Position numbers and translations under genes: made by a program
NCBI GenBank assembly: GCA_034766995.1
Contig: CM068314.1
Location: 18,652,201 to 18,716,200 of the forward strand
Source: Acanthacorydalis orientalis
Lineage: Eukaryota > Arthropoda > Insecta > Megaloptera > Corydalidae
DNA: 64,000 bases
Reading direction: 5' to 3'
The notes under the pieces: generated by a model
Database searches by the model: none
Seen by the model: only the letters and a program-made list of their open reading frames with translations
Told to the model about the DNA's origin: nothing
Shown: piece by piece, positions 1 to 12,328 of the stretch
How positions within the stretch are numbered: position 1 is the first letter of the stretch
Layout: each line of letters opens with the position of its first letter

Positions 1-907
1 TCCCATTTATAAAGGACAATGATGTGTAATTACTTTTTACAACTGTATAGTAAATATTTAAGGAATTTTTTTTAAAAAAATTAAGAAATATGTTATTATT
101 TTTTTAGTAAAATAATTTTATAAAAGAATAAAATATAAATAAATGCATGTAATTTTTTAATTGTCTCTTGAATATTGTTTTGAACTTCGAATACAATACA
201 AGAATAACAACAATAAATAACTGGTTTTATTTAAATACTATATAAAGTTTAAAAAATATTATGTTAATATTTAGTTCGTAAACTTTCTTACATTCACATA
301 TAATGAACTAGTTTATGAATATAATACAACATCAACTACTCGAAATAAAAACATTAACGCTTGTTTTAGATCAATCTACAAATGAAATTGTTATTTTTTC
401 CTCGCATTGATTGATATATAGGTCATGGAACTTTAAAAACCTTTGGATATTGAGTCTATTGCTCGTTAATATGTGTTCGAAGTTCAAAGGAAGTGTTGAA
501 AAGGCGGTTTTTGCGTGCGTATGTTTTTTTTTTTTTGTTTTGAATGTGCTATTGATCACTTTAATTAATGTTTGACAGGAAATACGAATTGTCGTTTACT
601 GTTCCCGACAGAAGAATGGGATATTTTTGAATGGCATTCAATATTAATAAGTACAAGGACACATTTTACTCATTTTGTATTATATTTGACATTTTAATTA
701 TTTATTTTTTTAGTCACGTATTAGTATTTTATTCAATATTTAATTAATATGTTAATTAAACATATCGCAAACTGTTTGAAAAACATTCATTAAAACAAAT
801 GGATTTGGAAAAAATACTCTGCCATACAAGTTTTTGTATGAAATACAGAATAATGTATATGTTTAGAAATAAACTTTCATTTATTGTTTTATATATTATT
901 ATCTCTC

Positions 908-910
<3 letters not shown>

Positions 911-948
<38 letters not shown>
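911..948. repeat. (TA)n microsatellite
   Basis: Uninterrupted TA dinucleotide array of about 19 units. Confidence 0.97.
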
Positions 949-951
<3 letters not shown>

Positions 952-2020
952 GTACGTAATATTTCTTAATTAACCCATCAGCACCCAATGACGTGCTAAT
1001 ACAAACGTATCAAACTGGCCAAATTCACCACTGACTTGCGGGCATGTCATGCTCCTTTAACTTACACAGGTTTTGACGTAGCATTCAGTTTAGCCTTGAA
1101 AAGTGATTGGAATATTATATCCTCTAGAATTAATGGGTGGAGATAGGTTAAGTTTTTTTTTACGTTTTACGTACGACTACTACTATAAAAAATGCAAATT
1201 CACATAATCATACTCCATGTATATTAATAAAAAATAATTATGAACGTTTTTCATCTCTTCTATTATTTAATTTTTAAACAAATATTTAATCCGGTTTTTA
1301 AACCAGTTCAATACACACAATGTTTTTTTTCAGTTAAAATTTCATTAACATTTAAAAACACTTACCTACGAAATTATATTTTTTAGCCATATGTACTTTT
1401 TCAACGATTAAATAGGAAAATCTGTGTAAAGCACGTAATCTTCGGACCTTTATAACGTTCACAGACTGTGACGTTGCATATATATGAAGGGTCAATGTGT
1501 TGGTCATTGAATTTTATCCTAAATATATCCTACTGGTGCAACGGGGTAGAGCAATTCTACACATGTGGCACGTCAGCCATCCTTTAAAATATTTCTATAA
1601 GAAATTATGCTGATGAGTGAGATTTTTTAAATAATATATAATCATTCTGAAATATCCACAGAAAAAGTTCAAATTATCAATTAATATATTTTTACATCGA
1701 TAATTTCAACATTGATAATACAAATAAAACATAGTGTAATAAAATGAATTTTGAGAACAAATCATAACCATAAAAGACAGTTTATATGATTTAACGACAT
1801 AACTTTTTATTTATCATTATTGGTAATATTTTACTTTTTATTAGTAATTATTTAAATAAATTCATGCTTCTAAGATCACTACGGTAATTAATCGATTTTA
1901 AAATGAGAAATTAAAACACATTGAGAGTATAAAAAGAAAATTATAAATATGTCTGGAAAAATACGTGTCAAAATTCAAATTTAAATAACTCGACTAGACG
2001 TTTTCATGAAGATTAGAAAC

Positions 2021-2022
<2 letters not shown>

Positions 2023-2059
<37 letters not shown>
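2023..2059. repeat. (TA)n microsatellite
   Basis: Uninterrupted TA array of about 18 units, directly after a GTG trinucleotide. Confidence 0.97.
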
Positions 2060-2061
<2 letters not shown>

Positions 2062-2615
2062 CGATGAATATAATTCAAAGAAGAACAGGATAAGTATAGA
2101 AAAAAGGTAAGAAGAACAGAAATAAAAAACCTGATCGCTAAAGTAGATAAAGTACAGGTAAAGAAGTTTTAATATATACAGAAGAGACAGAGTCTTGTTC
2201 AGCAGTAGACGCTACACATCTGTAAATTATGATGTCGGTGATTTGTTATTCTATAAAGATTGATACAATCTGTCACTATCTGTACATATAACGAGAACTC
2301 AAGAATCACGTCGGTGAAAAACAAGGTATCTGATAATATTTGTAAACTTGTATAGTAGCAAAAGGAATTAAATTTGTTGTGTTGTGTTCATTTTTTATGA
2401 TAGATTATCACGCGAGTTTTAATAAAAATTTCGAATAGTAATTGTTAGTATAAAATATTCGTTACTAATAGTGTTTTCTCTTTATTAATTGTTTTTTAAG
2501 TAATTTTAAAGTAATTATTTAATAGTATATTAAGTAATAAAATATATTATTTCTGTTTATTAATAGTTAACCTGTAATTTATTACGTTTAATAAGTAAAA
2601 TTATTGTATATATTA

Positions 2616-3776
2616 GGGGTACCGGAAAGTAATCCATTATTTTATATACCGTTCTTTAAGTTTTTATGTGTTTGTACACGGTGGGGTGAACATCTTCATA
2701 AGATTTATTTGTAGAACTGTTAACTGACTTTATTTGTTGAACAATAAATCTTATTTTGTTATTAAGGGTAAAATATCTAAGCTCGAACCCAACGAAGAAT
2801 TGTAACAGATGCCAATTCTGGTTTTGAAAGTTCAAATCGAGTAATCGAAATTTAAAGGATCTCCCAAATCAGAACGACCTTCAAATTTTGACGAAGATGT
2901 GTTAAAATCCCTAGTTGAATCCAATCGTCGTCAAACCATCGATGAATTATACCAGAAACTCGTATCTCCATAGTCTACAGTATAGGATCATTTTAAATGG
3001 TTCAGAAAAGTGAATAGGATGGGTGTTTGGATGCTGCATGAACTATCCTCAGCTAACAAAGAAGAGAGGGTAAACATGTGCAGTTCTTTGTTGTCATGGC
3101 AAATAATTCATTCTTTTTTGCTACCAGTCATAACTGGGAATGAGAAGTAGATAATTTATAACAACTTAAGCCGAAAAAAATAGCTTTCAAAAATTCAAAC
3201 GCCCATTTCGACTCCTAAACCAGAGTTAATGTTACGAAAGGTCCTTCTGTGCATTTGCTGGATATACGCGGGATCATTCACTTTGAACTGTTAAAACTGA
3301 ATGAAACTATTACCTCAGAGATGTATTATCAATAATTACAGGACTAAACCAAAAGTTGAAGGATAAACGTCGAAGTTTAGTCAACCGAAAAGGAGTATTT
3401 TTTTACCATAATAACGCACACTCATACAGCAAGAATGACCCACAAAAAAAATCGAAAGCTAAATTAGGAAGCTATACTACACCCACTGTATTCTCCAGAA
3501 ATCGCTCCTTCAGATTACCATCTCTTTCGGTCTATGGAACACACTTTAAGAGATAAAAAATTCCATAATGTAGCTGAAATAGAAAATCACTTAGTCAATT
3601 ATTTTGATTCGAAACCAGGAAGTTTTTATAAAAAGAAAATTGAAAATTTGCAAAACCGATGGAAAGAGGTTATTAATAATGATGGCAATTATATTTTATA
3701 ATATTATGTAATAAAAATTTAAAAAAATAATGTTTTATGTTGTGCTATAAAATAATGGTTTATTTTCCGATAACCC
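2616..3776 (+). mobile_element. Near-full-length dead mariner element (terminal repeats starting GGGGTACCGG)
   Basis: A complete but decayed mariner-type DNA transposon of about 1.16 kb. The left end GGGGTACCGGAAAGTAATCC and the reverse complement of the right end GGGTTATCGGAAAATAAACC match at 16 of 20 positions, and both continue into an identical ATTATTTTATA. A TA dinucleotide flanks each side (2614-2615 and 3777-3778), the normal mariner target duplication. Inside, transposase remnants read in order: a helix-turn-helix-type segment near 2890-3060, the region of the first catalytic Asp near 3120-3160 (here GNEK), a segment resembling ETITSEMYYQ near 3300-3340, then the HDNA-type and SDYHLF motifs. 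The terminal-repeat sequence differs from that of the other mariners in this window, so this is a separate family. Confidence 0.85.
2811..3701 (+). pseudogene. Decayed mariner transposase
   Basis: Remnant of a DD34D-type cut-and-paste transposase. It is broken by several stop codons and at least one frameshift near 3478. Of the three metal-binding acidic residues expected for the family, the first lies in GNEK (Asp changed to Asn, about 3133-3150), the second in HNNA (Asp changed to Asn, about 3410-3420), and only the third, in PSDYHLF (about 3509-3531), is intact. The C-terminal stretch after the frameshift reads cleanly to a stop near 3701 through a segment resembling the usual mariner ending (RWKEVINNDGNYIL). 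The 66-codon open frame starting at 3356 is one piece of this pseudogene and not an independent gene. It cannot encode active enzyme. Confidence 0.8.
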
Positions 3777-3778
3777 TA

Positions 3779-3950
3779 ATTGTTTCAACTAAAAACTAAT
3801 AATATTACAGTTTATGAAACTAGCACAGAATTATGAAAAATATGTTATACTGAAATTAATATAAGAAGATAATTGTGTTGATAGACTGATAATGAAATAT
3901 AAAAATATTTTTCTTATTTCATTATCAAAGATATTTTTTTATGCACATAC

Positions 3951-3994
<44 letters not shown>

Positions 3995-5588
3995 CATGTA
4001 AATTGTATAAAATATTAAAATAGTATTTATCCTCTGCATGTTTACTCGAAATATTCACATGTGTTATGAATAATACAATTCGATAAATGCAAATATCTAA
4101 ATCATTGAATGAACTGCGTCTGACGTGAGCAAGCACCATAAGCGTTTCTAACTAAACAAATAAAATAAATACTGAATCACGTGACAATACATTTAAACTG
4201 TTATTACGAGTTTATGCAAACATGTAAAGAAAAAATGTGGTCATTTAGTAGAAATATTATCATCGTCATGGGAACACAACAGTTTTTATTCTGTTGCAAA
4301 TGCTACGTACAGAGAGATATTTACATGTTATGCTACATACAGGTATTAAACGATTTTCCTATTTTATAATTATAATACGTAATAGTGCATGACCGTTTCG
4401 TGAAAGATGATGAACCGAGAAATAAAAGAAAGACCACCAACATAGTTTACTGATCATTAAAAGAACATAGTTGATATAATTCAAAGATATCATGCGAAGA
4501 ATGGAAACTGCTCAACTACTAATGAAAAGTTTACGTGCATTCGTAGTAAATGCAACGAGCCTTGACTGTAATCAAAACAAACAAATTTAATTTTTAATAT
4601 CAAACAACCTTGCACCTTAATAATAATAATTACAGTTTTAAGTAACTCAGTTTGTAATTGAGAAATGATATTTATTTAATAAAGTAATTTATAGCCTCGT
4701 TCTGTTCTTTGAACATTTGAAGTAAAGTTGAGGTTATATCTTCATATATAACAAGCAAGAGAATATTGTAAATACTTCATATTTAACAAATTATCACAAG
4801 TATAAGCAACTTATCATATATATTGTATTTAATTTATTCCGACAAAATAAAAAAAACGTACTGAAAAGTATATATACATAGAACACATATGTTGTCTGTG
4901 ATTAGATATATTATTACAGACCAGTGAACTGTGGTCTAATCTTAATTACTGAAATGCAACACCTGTGACTATCTATTTCATGTTATGTAAGCGAATACGA
5001 TAATGATTATTAAAAATACTGGATTAAAAAAGACATATGTATTTAATAAATAGCAATATTTAACATTTCAACAATTAGTTCTTTTTAAATAAAAAATGTT
5101 AAATTTGTAATTACTGTTGTATTACAAAACATTTTTTTCGATATAAATACTTTTTACTATAAACGTTTGAAAATAATTAATATCTAATATCTTTAACACT
5201 GACCAAAATACATTTTTCTTGCATATTTTTAATATGTAATGTTAGGACAAATACAAAAATATTTCTATTTATGCCATGTATTAAAAAAAGTATACTCAAG
5301 TATTAAAAATTTCACCAACCCATAAATGTTATATATATATATATAAATTAAAATAAATCAAAAATTTTACCAAATAGAAATTATAAACTCTTAGTTTGAT
5401 ACTAATGAAAAAAATAAATGAGAAGTTTTAGACTCTTTAAATTAATACTAGAAACTGAAGTACGGTTTGAAAATGTTTATTATGAAAATAATGAAAGATT
5501 TAAAAAGAATTAGAAGATATATAATGCCTGAATTTTTAAGGGATTATTTAAAACACGAACTATATTTCCATTTATAAATTTGTACATA
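3779..5588. other. AT-rich non-coding stretch
   Basis: No gene recognised. It contains a (TA)n array at 3955-3992 and a short TA run at about 5329-5344. The small open frames here (for example plus strand 4181-4369) have no signal peptide, repeat or family motif that I can defend. Confidence 0.5.
3955..3992. repeat. (TA)n microsatellite
   Basis: About 19 uninterrupted TA units, preceded by an ACACAA run. Confidence 0.97.
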
Positions 5589-5590
5589 TA

Positions 5591-6144
5591 TTAGATTGAT
5601 AGAAAAATAATTTCGGTTTATAATCTTCAAATTAATATATATTCTTTCATTTGAGTGATTTTAAGTGGTCCAGGGTGACTAACGCCTAACTTTGGTGTAA
5701 GCCCTCCAATTATTGTGGGTGATTCTAATTCAAGTAATGCCTTCAGTTGGCAGTTATGAATTGAAGAAGTACGCCCGCGAACTTTTGCATCTTCAAGGCT
5801 CTCGTCCTCAGCACAAAATTTATGGAACTACCATTGCACCGTACGTTCCTTAACAGTACCCATATCAAAAGCATCATTTAGTTTACGAGCAGTTTCTGTT
5901 GCTTTACCATCTGTTTTGAAATCATACAAAAAATGCTCTTATTTGCTTCTTTTTCAACTTTAACTCAATATACCAATTTGAAGCAAAATTAATAATAACC
6001 CAAAGTAGATGTTATCGAAATACAGACTGAAAAATACACTTTAAAATGATATTAAGATGAGCACGATGAAATGATACTTTCATTGAAAAAATTAAGGTTA
6101 AAATTCAGAATATAAAAACAGCAATTATTTTTGTACCAACTTAA
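5591..6144 (-). mobile_element. Internally deleted mariner derivative (copy A, ~554 bp)
   Basis: A non-autonomous mariner copy in minus orientation. The left end begins TTAGATTGATAGAAAAATAA and the right end, read in reverse complement, begins TTAAGTTGGTACAAAAATAA, so both terminal repeats are present. TA lies outside each end (5589-5590 and 6145-6146). The interior, read on the minus strand, keeps the 5' untranslated region and the transposase N-terminus (KKKQIRAFF, a degraded FKTDGKA-type segment, a DESLED-like segment). It then jumps from the second helix-turn-helix region straight to the 3' terminal repeat. The start codon is degraded (TTG) and stops are present. The deletion junction resembles that in copies B and C. 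Confidence 0.85.
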
Positions 6145-6215
6145 TACTATATCAATTTTTGATTATGTTAATTCTATAAAATAACACTTTTTTTAAATCT
6201 TATAAAGATATTAAC

Positions 6216-6218
<3 letters not shown>

Positions 6219-6266
<48 letters not shown>
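6219..6266. repeat. (TA)n microsatellite
   Basis: About 24 uninterrupted TA units, shortly downstream of mariner copy A. Confidence 0.97.
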
Positions 6267-6267
<1 letters not shown>

Positions 6268-7175
6268 GGTTATGTACATGCAAGTTGATTACTTTGTGAA
6301 ACTATTTTTAGCTTTTAATGCATCCTTGATTATTGTAAAATTGTCTGAACGATAGCGTACTGACAAATTAATTTATTACAACAGTTAAACACCAACATAC
6401 AGTTTAAAAATTTGTGCAAAAGGCTGTTAGTTTAATAAATGACACATAAGAAATAATTCAATGCTCTATTTAATTTTTGCATATAATCAGTAAAAATGTG
6501 TTTCAGTTATTTTATGTTTTATTAAGACACAAATAAACATTGTATTGTTTTTTAAATTATCACGTTTAGACAGGTATAGAAAAGAGACAAAGTTGAAAAA
6601 ATATGACGAAACTATAAAATTAGATTCGATGAGAAATTCTATATTTAGTTGTAAGACTATAATTTTTAATATTAGCCTATTTATTAACAAGTAAATTAAA
6701 ATTTAAAGAACGGCGTTCATATAATAAAAAGTGGCTTTATTATGTATGGAACAAAGTATTTTTATAGTAATTAGTAACGCATTTCCTCCTAATTAATCTT
6801 ATATTTCAAATCCTTATTTAACATAAACATTCACGAAATTGTATTTGACTATAGCGACACCATAAAGTTCTGTTTATTTGTACAGTACTGGTCTGTCCTG
6901 CGTCTTCAGTACATTTTGTGTCCTCACAATTAACACGTCTTTATACAACTGAGACTTAATTCTGTTTGTTTAACAGAAGTGTGAAAGAGATGGTGGTTGA
7001 AGATCGACCCAAACAGAACACGCACCCGTCTTCATCCTATCGCCTCGACGTAGTTTTGTATTTGTTGAACTAACTTTGTTTTCATTCACGAAACGAATGG
7101 TGCCATAGAATTCAATTTCGTTATAATTAAATATAACATTTTCACTTTCATGATTCAGAAGATTTCATTATGAAG

Positions 7176-7178
<3 letters not shown>

Positions 7179-7229
<51 letters not shown>
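7179..7229. repeat. (TA)n microsatellite
   Basis: About 25 uninterrupted TA units. Confidence 0.97.
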
Positions 7230-7232
<3 letters not shown>

Positions 7233-7839
7233 CATATATGGACAAACGTATAAATATACAACTAATCGAAAAATATTATAACAGTTCCTTAAAAGTTACG
7301 ATTGTTAGTGATTGATATTGTACGATTTTTTTAATCAAAACGCAAAAAGTTTCAAGTATTTATCTGAAATCTACTCGAAGAAAAAGATTCAGTTCTATAA
7401 CGAAAATTACATTTCCAATATTAAATTGATCTTTGCAAATTTAAGGATAACAAATAATATAATAAGTTAATTTCTTATGACTTTTTATTATATACAGAGA
7501 GAGAGATAGATAGAGATGAGAGAGATGCATATTTATGTGATATTTCTTTATTTAACATATTTAGATAGTATAAAAAAAGTAAAGCATATTCCTTTATTTA
7601 TATATTTACTATTATGTTTAATATTGAAAATGTTAAACTATTAATTTTTATAAATGATTTCATATTTATTAGCATTATTTGCATTATTTATATCGCTGAT
7701 AAACCAGTTTGTAATATCAATCAAAAAGTATATCTGTACATAATCGTCGTATCGTACATATCATTACCAAAACAACAAAGCTTGAACATTTAAACACAAA
7801 TAACAAGGTCGTTGTAACATACCAATATTACCTTTTCTT

Positions 7840-8220
7840 ATGTACGAAACGACCAGAACGAGCATCTTGTTATCTTCTTCACAACTAGCAGAGTATCAAA
7901 GCAATGAAGTGCTCATTAGTAGCAGTAAGACAATATAAAATTATGCGGAGGGATGATATTCCCTCTTCATCTTAATGTTTTATGGCATCGTGAAGATGTG
8001 TAACTAAAATAAACAGAGCAAAAGATAGTAGTTGTACGTTTACGGACCGAGCGAGGGGCCATTGTACCTAGCGGACTAGTGACTGACATCTCATGTCTCC
8101 GCCATGAGCCAGCGTACACAACTTACTGTCATCAATCAAACAAACATGACATATTTGTTCACTCCACTTTCAACGTCATCGTCATAGTTCGTAGTCGGTG
8201 CGGAAGGCCGTTTGTGTACT
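7840..8220. other. CpG-richer unique island, possible regulatory or untranslated sequence
   Basis: Complex, visibly less AT-rich sequence with repeated CpG dinucleotides (for example GACCGAGCGAGGGGCC at about 8045 and CGGTGCGGAAGGCCG at about 8196). It stands between long AT-rich flanks. It holds no long open frame and no repeat signature. In insects such islands are often enhancers, promoters or untranslated exons; here that is inference only. Confidence 0.3.
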
Positions 8221-8829
8221 AAATCATAAACATAAGAATATTTTAGAATATTTGCATTTTGCATACATTTTCTTTACAAATATATAGAGTAACTTTGTAT
8301 ACAGAACCCAACAGTTAAACAAATATCTTAATAAATAATTAATACAGTTGTTCATTTCACCAGCACAAAATCACCGTGTCGCAATCTAAATTAATATATC
8401 ACTGTGAAACACCTCGACGTCATAAATATTAAAATTTTCAGAATGAAATTGTGTTTCCATCGACGTTTCCAAGAGTGAAATATGTTGTAATTGTAATTGA
8501 CTTGGTGATTGTGACGATAAAAACGATAACATATTTCTTTAATTTATTTACTTACTATTTAACTGTAGTAACATATTTTTTTATATTATAAACGCGAATA
8601 ATTTATTTAAAAACGAGAAAATGATTAGAAACGTTATAATTAAAAAATGTATTTTTTAAAATAACAAAATATTTATCGAGCAAACCTTACAAGAAAATCA
8701 ATATTTAAAATATTCGTATACAAAAGTATAAATGAAAGTCAACCTAAAGACGATAAAACTGTACCATATTCTTTAATATAGACACAAATATAGACCATAT
8801 ATAACGGTTAATTAATTAGTTTTTAAATT

Positions 8830-8884
8830 CAACTATTATGTTTCATAACCTTTTTTTAAAAAAAGGTTATAAAAATGATAGTTG
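8830..8884. repeat. Imperfect palindrome, ~55 bp
   Basis: The central 26 bases (8845-8870) are a perfect palindrome with half-site ATAACCTTTTTTT. The symmetry extends outward imperfectly through CAACTAT on the left and ATAGTTG on the right. It could extrude as a cruciform or mark a tiny inverted-repeat element. Confidence 0.8.
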
Positions 8885-8918
8885 ATCAATCTTTTTTATG
8901 TTTAAAATTATAAATTAA

Positions 8919-8922
<4 letters not shown>

Positions 8923-8960
<38 letters not shown>

Positions 8961-8970
8961 TGTGTGTAAA
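8923..8970. repeat. Compound (TA)n(TG)n microsatellite
   Basis: About 17 TA units to 8957, followed by a short GCGTGTGTGT run. Confidence 0.93.
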
Positions 8971-9739
8971 TATATGAAAAAAAAATGTATTACTCTGTTA
9001 TTAAACAATTCAAAACGCTCACTTATTTTACCGTATTAATATACTTTTTACATTCTAAAAAGAATCCATAAACATTAAATCCAAATAAAAATATACATGA
9101 TTCAAGAACGATTCAATATTTTTCAATTTAATTTAGTTTTATTTAGTTTAATTCCATCAAGCACATACAAAAAGTAAGATAGACTTCTATGACAATCTTT
9201 TATATTTTAGTACACGACATATGATTAATATGTAATTCTTATCCTGGACACACTGATAGATATTCATAATTTCCAATACTGCACAAATACTTTTAGCCAT
9301 TCGATATATCTATCTATAACGTACATACATTCTAAATCACAGTGAATAGTATAAAGATACATTACAATGTTCATGTTGTGTCTACATGAGTCATGACAGT
9401 GTTCAGAAATAGTAACAGCAAACAGTAAGTAAATGATAGTATTTAAAATATGAACTGTCATGACGTACAAATACAACTCGAGCATAATAGCGAAGATGAT
9501 TCTGTGTATATACATAAAGTTATATATATATATATACACCTTAAAATACTATATGAAGAATTCAAATAAAAAAACAACTAAATCGATAGTTATTTTATAT
9601 TTTGAATAAGATATTGAGATATTCGATAAACCTATAAGTAATATAGTAACAAAATCAAACAAATTTAAAATATAGAACTTTGCTGATTACGCTATATATA
9701 ATAAGCGCAAATCTACTTGAACCTACTATGACTTGGACT

Positions 9740-10002
9740 CAGGCCCGTAGTCAGGGGTTGGGTCAGGGAGCTCATTCCCCTTTAACAAAAACTACGATTT
9801 TTGGCGTTTTGAAAATCATGAAGAATTATTAAAATCTTCCTGTTGGGTTTACCTTAATGATTAAAAAAGTTTCTATGCGCGAAAAAACTTGTCTCTATGA
9901 GCGCGTTTCAACCGAAACCCCAACAATTTTGACATAAAAAGAATTTAGTCTCTCAAAAATTGTGTTTGCCCCATCGAGTATTACGGTGTGGATATGGGCT
10001 TG
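9740..10002. mobile_element. Probable non-autonomous hAT-like DNA element (~263 bp)
   Basis: The left end CAGGCCCGTAGTCAGGGG and the reverse complement of the right end CAAGCCCATATCCACACC match at 10 of the first 14 positions, giving imperfect terminal inverted repeats that begin CA. The flanking octamers CTTGGACT (9732-9739) and CTTAAACT (10003-10010) agree at 6 of 8 positions, as expected for an old 8-bp target duplication. An 8-bp duplication with CAG-type ends is characteristic of the hAT superfamily. The element has no coding capacity and is clearly richer in G and C than its surroundings. Superfamily assignment is inference. Confidence 0.5.
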
Positions 10003-10711
10003 CTTAAACTTAACCTTAAACGTAACTATAACATGTAAACCTAAAAATACACAATTCTAAAATCAAAATTCGTCGAAATTTAAGTAATTTTAAAAAAGAA
10101 TCATAGTAAATAGGTCAATTGATAATCTAATAAATATGAGATCCTACACTGTGCAATCTTTGTGAAAAATCTCTTCGTGAGATACTGATATTTCAATTAC
10201 AGGCACATAACCTGCAATTAATTTGAACAGATTCAGATATACCAATTTTAATTTAACCCACAAAACTAATTGATTTTCTTTACGACATTTTTAAGGTTCT
10301 TTGAAATCTGTTTAATATTGTCTGTGTATGGAAGAGTCAGAAGCATATTGGCTAATAAAATAACTTTAAGATATGGCCAGATACCATTTGTAATAGCATA
10401 AGATAGAATAGCTATTTCTAGTTTCGAATAAAACTCTACATTTTTCTTTGTGTTCTTGTCTAACATTTTTAGTCACGTACTTTAAATTACTTAACCCTAA
10501 GATACCACCATCTACTTGTCGAAATATAAACTCTAGAACATAAATATTATTGAATATGATAGACACAAGAAATATTTTCTCATATAATAATCAATTAATT
10601 GATATAAATTGCAGTATTTTAAAATCATTATCAATCGAAAATGACTTGGTATATCCATGAATCATATCGACAATGATAAATGCTGATCACTAGTATTAAT
10701 ATACACACACA

Positions 10712-10745
<34 letters not shown>

Positions 10746-12247
10746 CTAAAACTGTGCAAATAACACAATATAGGACCGACACAATGGTTAAATTCAATTC
10801 TCTAATCCCTGAGCGTTCTAAATCATTGAAATGTGTATAAGTATTAATCAATAATCAGTTATTAAACATTTTTGATCGCAAAAAAAATTTAGTTATGTCT
10901 GATGTGTAAAAAAATCATTTGTGAAAATAACTCAAGATATTTAATTAATATACATGATTTAAAATTAATCATAATGATAGGTAACAATATTAATTAATAT
11001 AAAACTGTATTATAAACATAAATCGATTCAATATTTTTAAATAAAAAACGATAAAAATGTCGAAAAATCTAAAGTAAATCTGAATTGAGGTGTTTTGAAT
11101 GTAATTTATTTTTAAAAATGACTTTAGGCCCAACAATATTTCTTCCGTTTCATACACATTTAAATTATTACAAAATGCTGTTGATTAATTATGAAAATAA
11201 TACCAATTATATACATAAAATATATAAATAATACTAACATTTTACTCGACATGAAAATAACTCTAAATAAAATAATTACATATAAATTAAAATAAATAAT
11301 GCGACATTGAAAGATTATGTACACAAATTACGAAAACTTTCTAATTTTTTTCTTCTTTTTTTTATTAGAATATTAATTTGCTACTTCGTTGAATATTTAT
11401 TACGCAATAATACAATTTAGAGGCTTATGAAACGCGATAGTTTATCCAACACTGATTTCTAATTAAATACACACCTGTACCCAAACGCGCAAATATGCTA
11501 CCCACCCAAACACGTCCTCGTAGACATGAATAAACCTTAGTGTGTACTTTCCGTGCTACTTTGTGTGGTCTGGAATGTTCTGAACTATCTTTGCGTCGAG
11601 ATTCCAAGTTTCGATTCAATATGTCAAATGAGTAAAGATTTTTTCACTGAGACAAAATAGAATCTAAGCAATTCAAAACTTTTCCTTTTATGTGTTTTAC
11701 TGATCGTGTATCTTCTATACAAAACATTCCATACTATTTTTAAAAGGTTTCATTCCGAAAATATTTTGAAAAATAAAATAAAATAAATATATTTAAATCG
11801 TATTTTTTCATTATAAATAGACTATCTAATGTAAGTCGATAACTTTGAAAAAAAGTTTATTCTTTTTTGATCAAATAAAAAAAGGTATATTCATGTTTAA
11901 ATATGTGCATAAAATATCTGACCTATCATTTCCATATGTGTGAAAAGCTTAAAAATAAATCATCAATGAGTATCAACTGAAATATACAAAGTACTTCTTT
12001 ACATTTTAATTAAATTATCTTCGTTATTCGCGATTTGCTAAAATTATATGGTTCAACATACGTACATAATAAACATGTAACGAAACTAAATCAGTCATCG
12101 TGCAATCAGTCATGGAACATGAATTACAAATGATCGGGGTGTACTGTATGAAAGATAAATGAATTAAAATTTGTATTTTGTGTATCAGAGATATTTACTA
12201 ATTTTGCTAGCAAGTTAATATTTATATGTACATAAAAAGAAACAAAT

Positions 12248-12250
<3 letters not shown>

Positions 12251-12309
<59 letters not shown>

Positions 12310-12328
12310 TACATATATATATATATAC
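12251..12328. repeat. Long (TA)n microsatellite with TACA interruptions
   Basis: Uninterrupted TA for about 50 bases, then further TA blocks separated by two ACA interruptions. Confidence 0.97.

Larger units (their letters stand above)
1..2613. other. AT-rich non-coding stretch with two TA arrays
   Basis: No recognisable gene. The stretch holds (TA)n arrays at 911-948 and 2023-2059 and many stop codons in all frames. The short open frame on the minus strand near 371-559 is lysine/threonine-rich low-complexity sequence with no family resemblance. A weak micro-exon candidate on the minus strand at 1366-1421 is discussed under findings. A pyrimidine run ending in CAG at about 1322-1333 on the plus strand resembles a splice acceptor but opens into no reading frame of note. 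Confidence 0.5.
6147..9731. other. AT-rich non-coding stretch with TA arrays and one CpG-richer island
   Basis: No gene recognised. It holds TA arrays at 6219-6266, 7179-7229 and 8923-8957, a short GA-rich run near 7497-7528, an imperfect palindrome at 8830-8884 and the island described separately at 7840-8220. The minus-strand open frame at 9264-9539 (91 codons) is rich in Tyr/Ile/Met and matches nothing I recognise. Confidence 0.5.

Noticed and set aside
4390..4450. Possible additional mariner fragment (GATGAACCGAGAAATAAAAG region)
   Set aside because: It loosely resembles a stretch of copy F (TAAACCGAGAAGAAGCACC) but neither flank extends the similarity and no transposase motif is readable.
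9264..9539. 91-codon minus-strand frame, possible small membrane protein
   Set aside because: Hydrophobic Ile/Tyr/Met/Val content is expected from AT-rich DNA and its N-terminus is a TA-run translation. No conserved motif.
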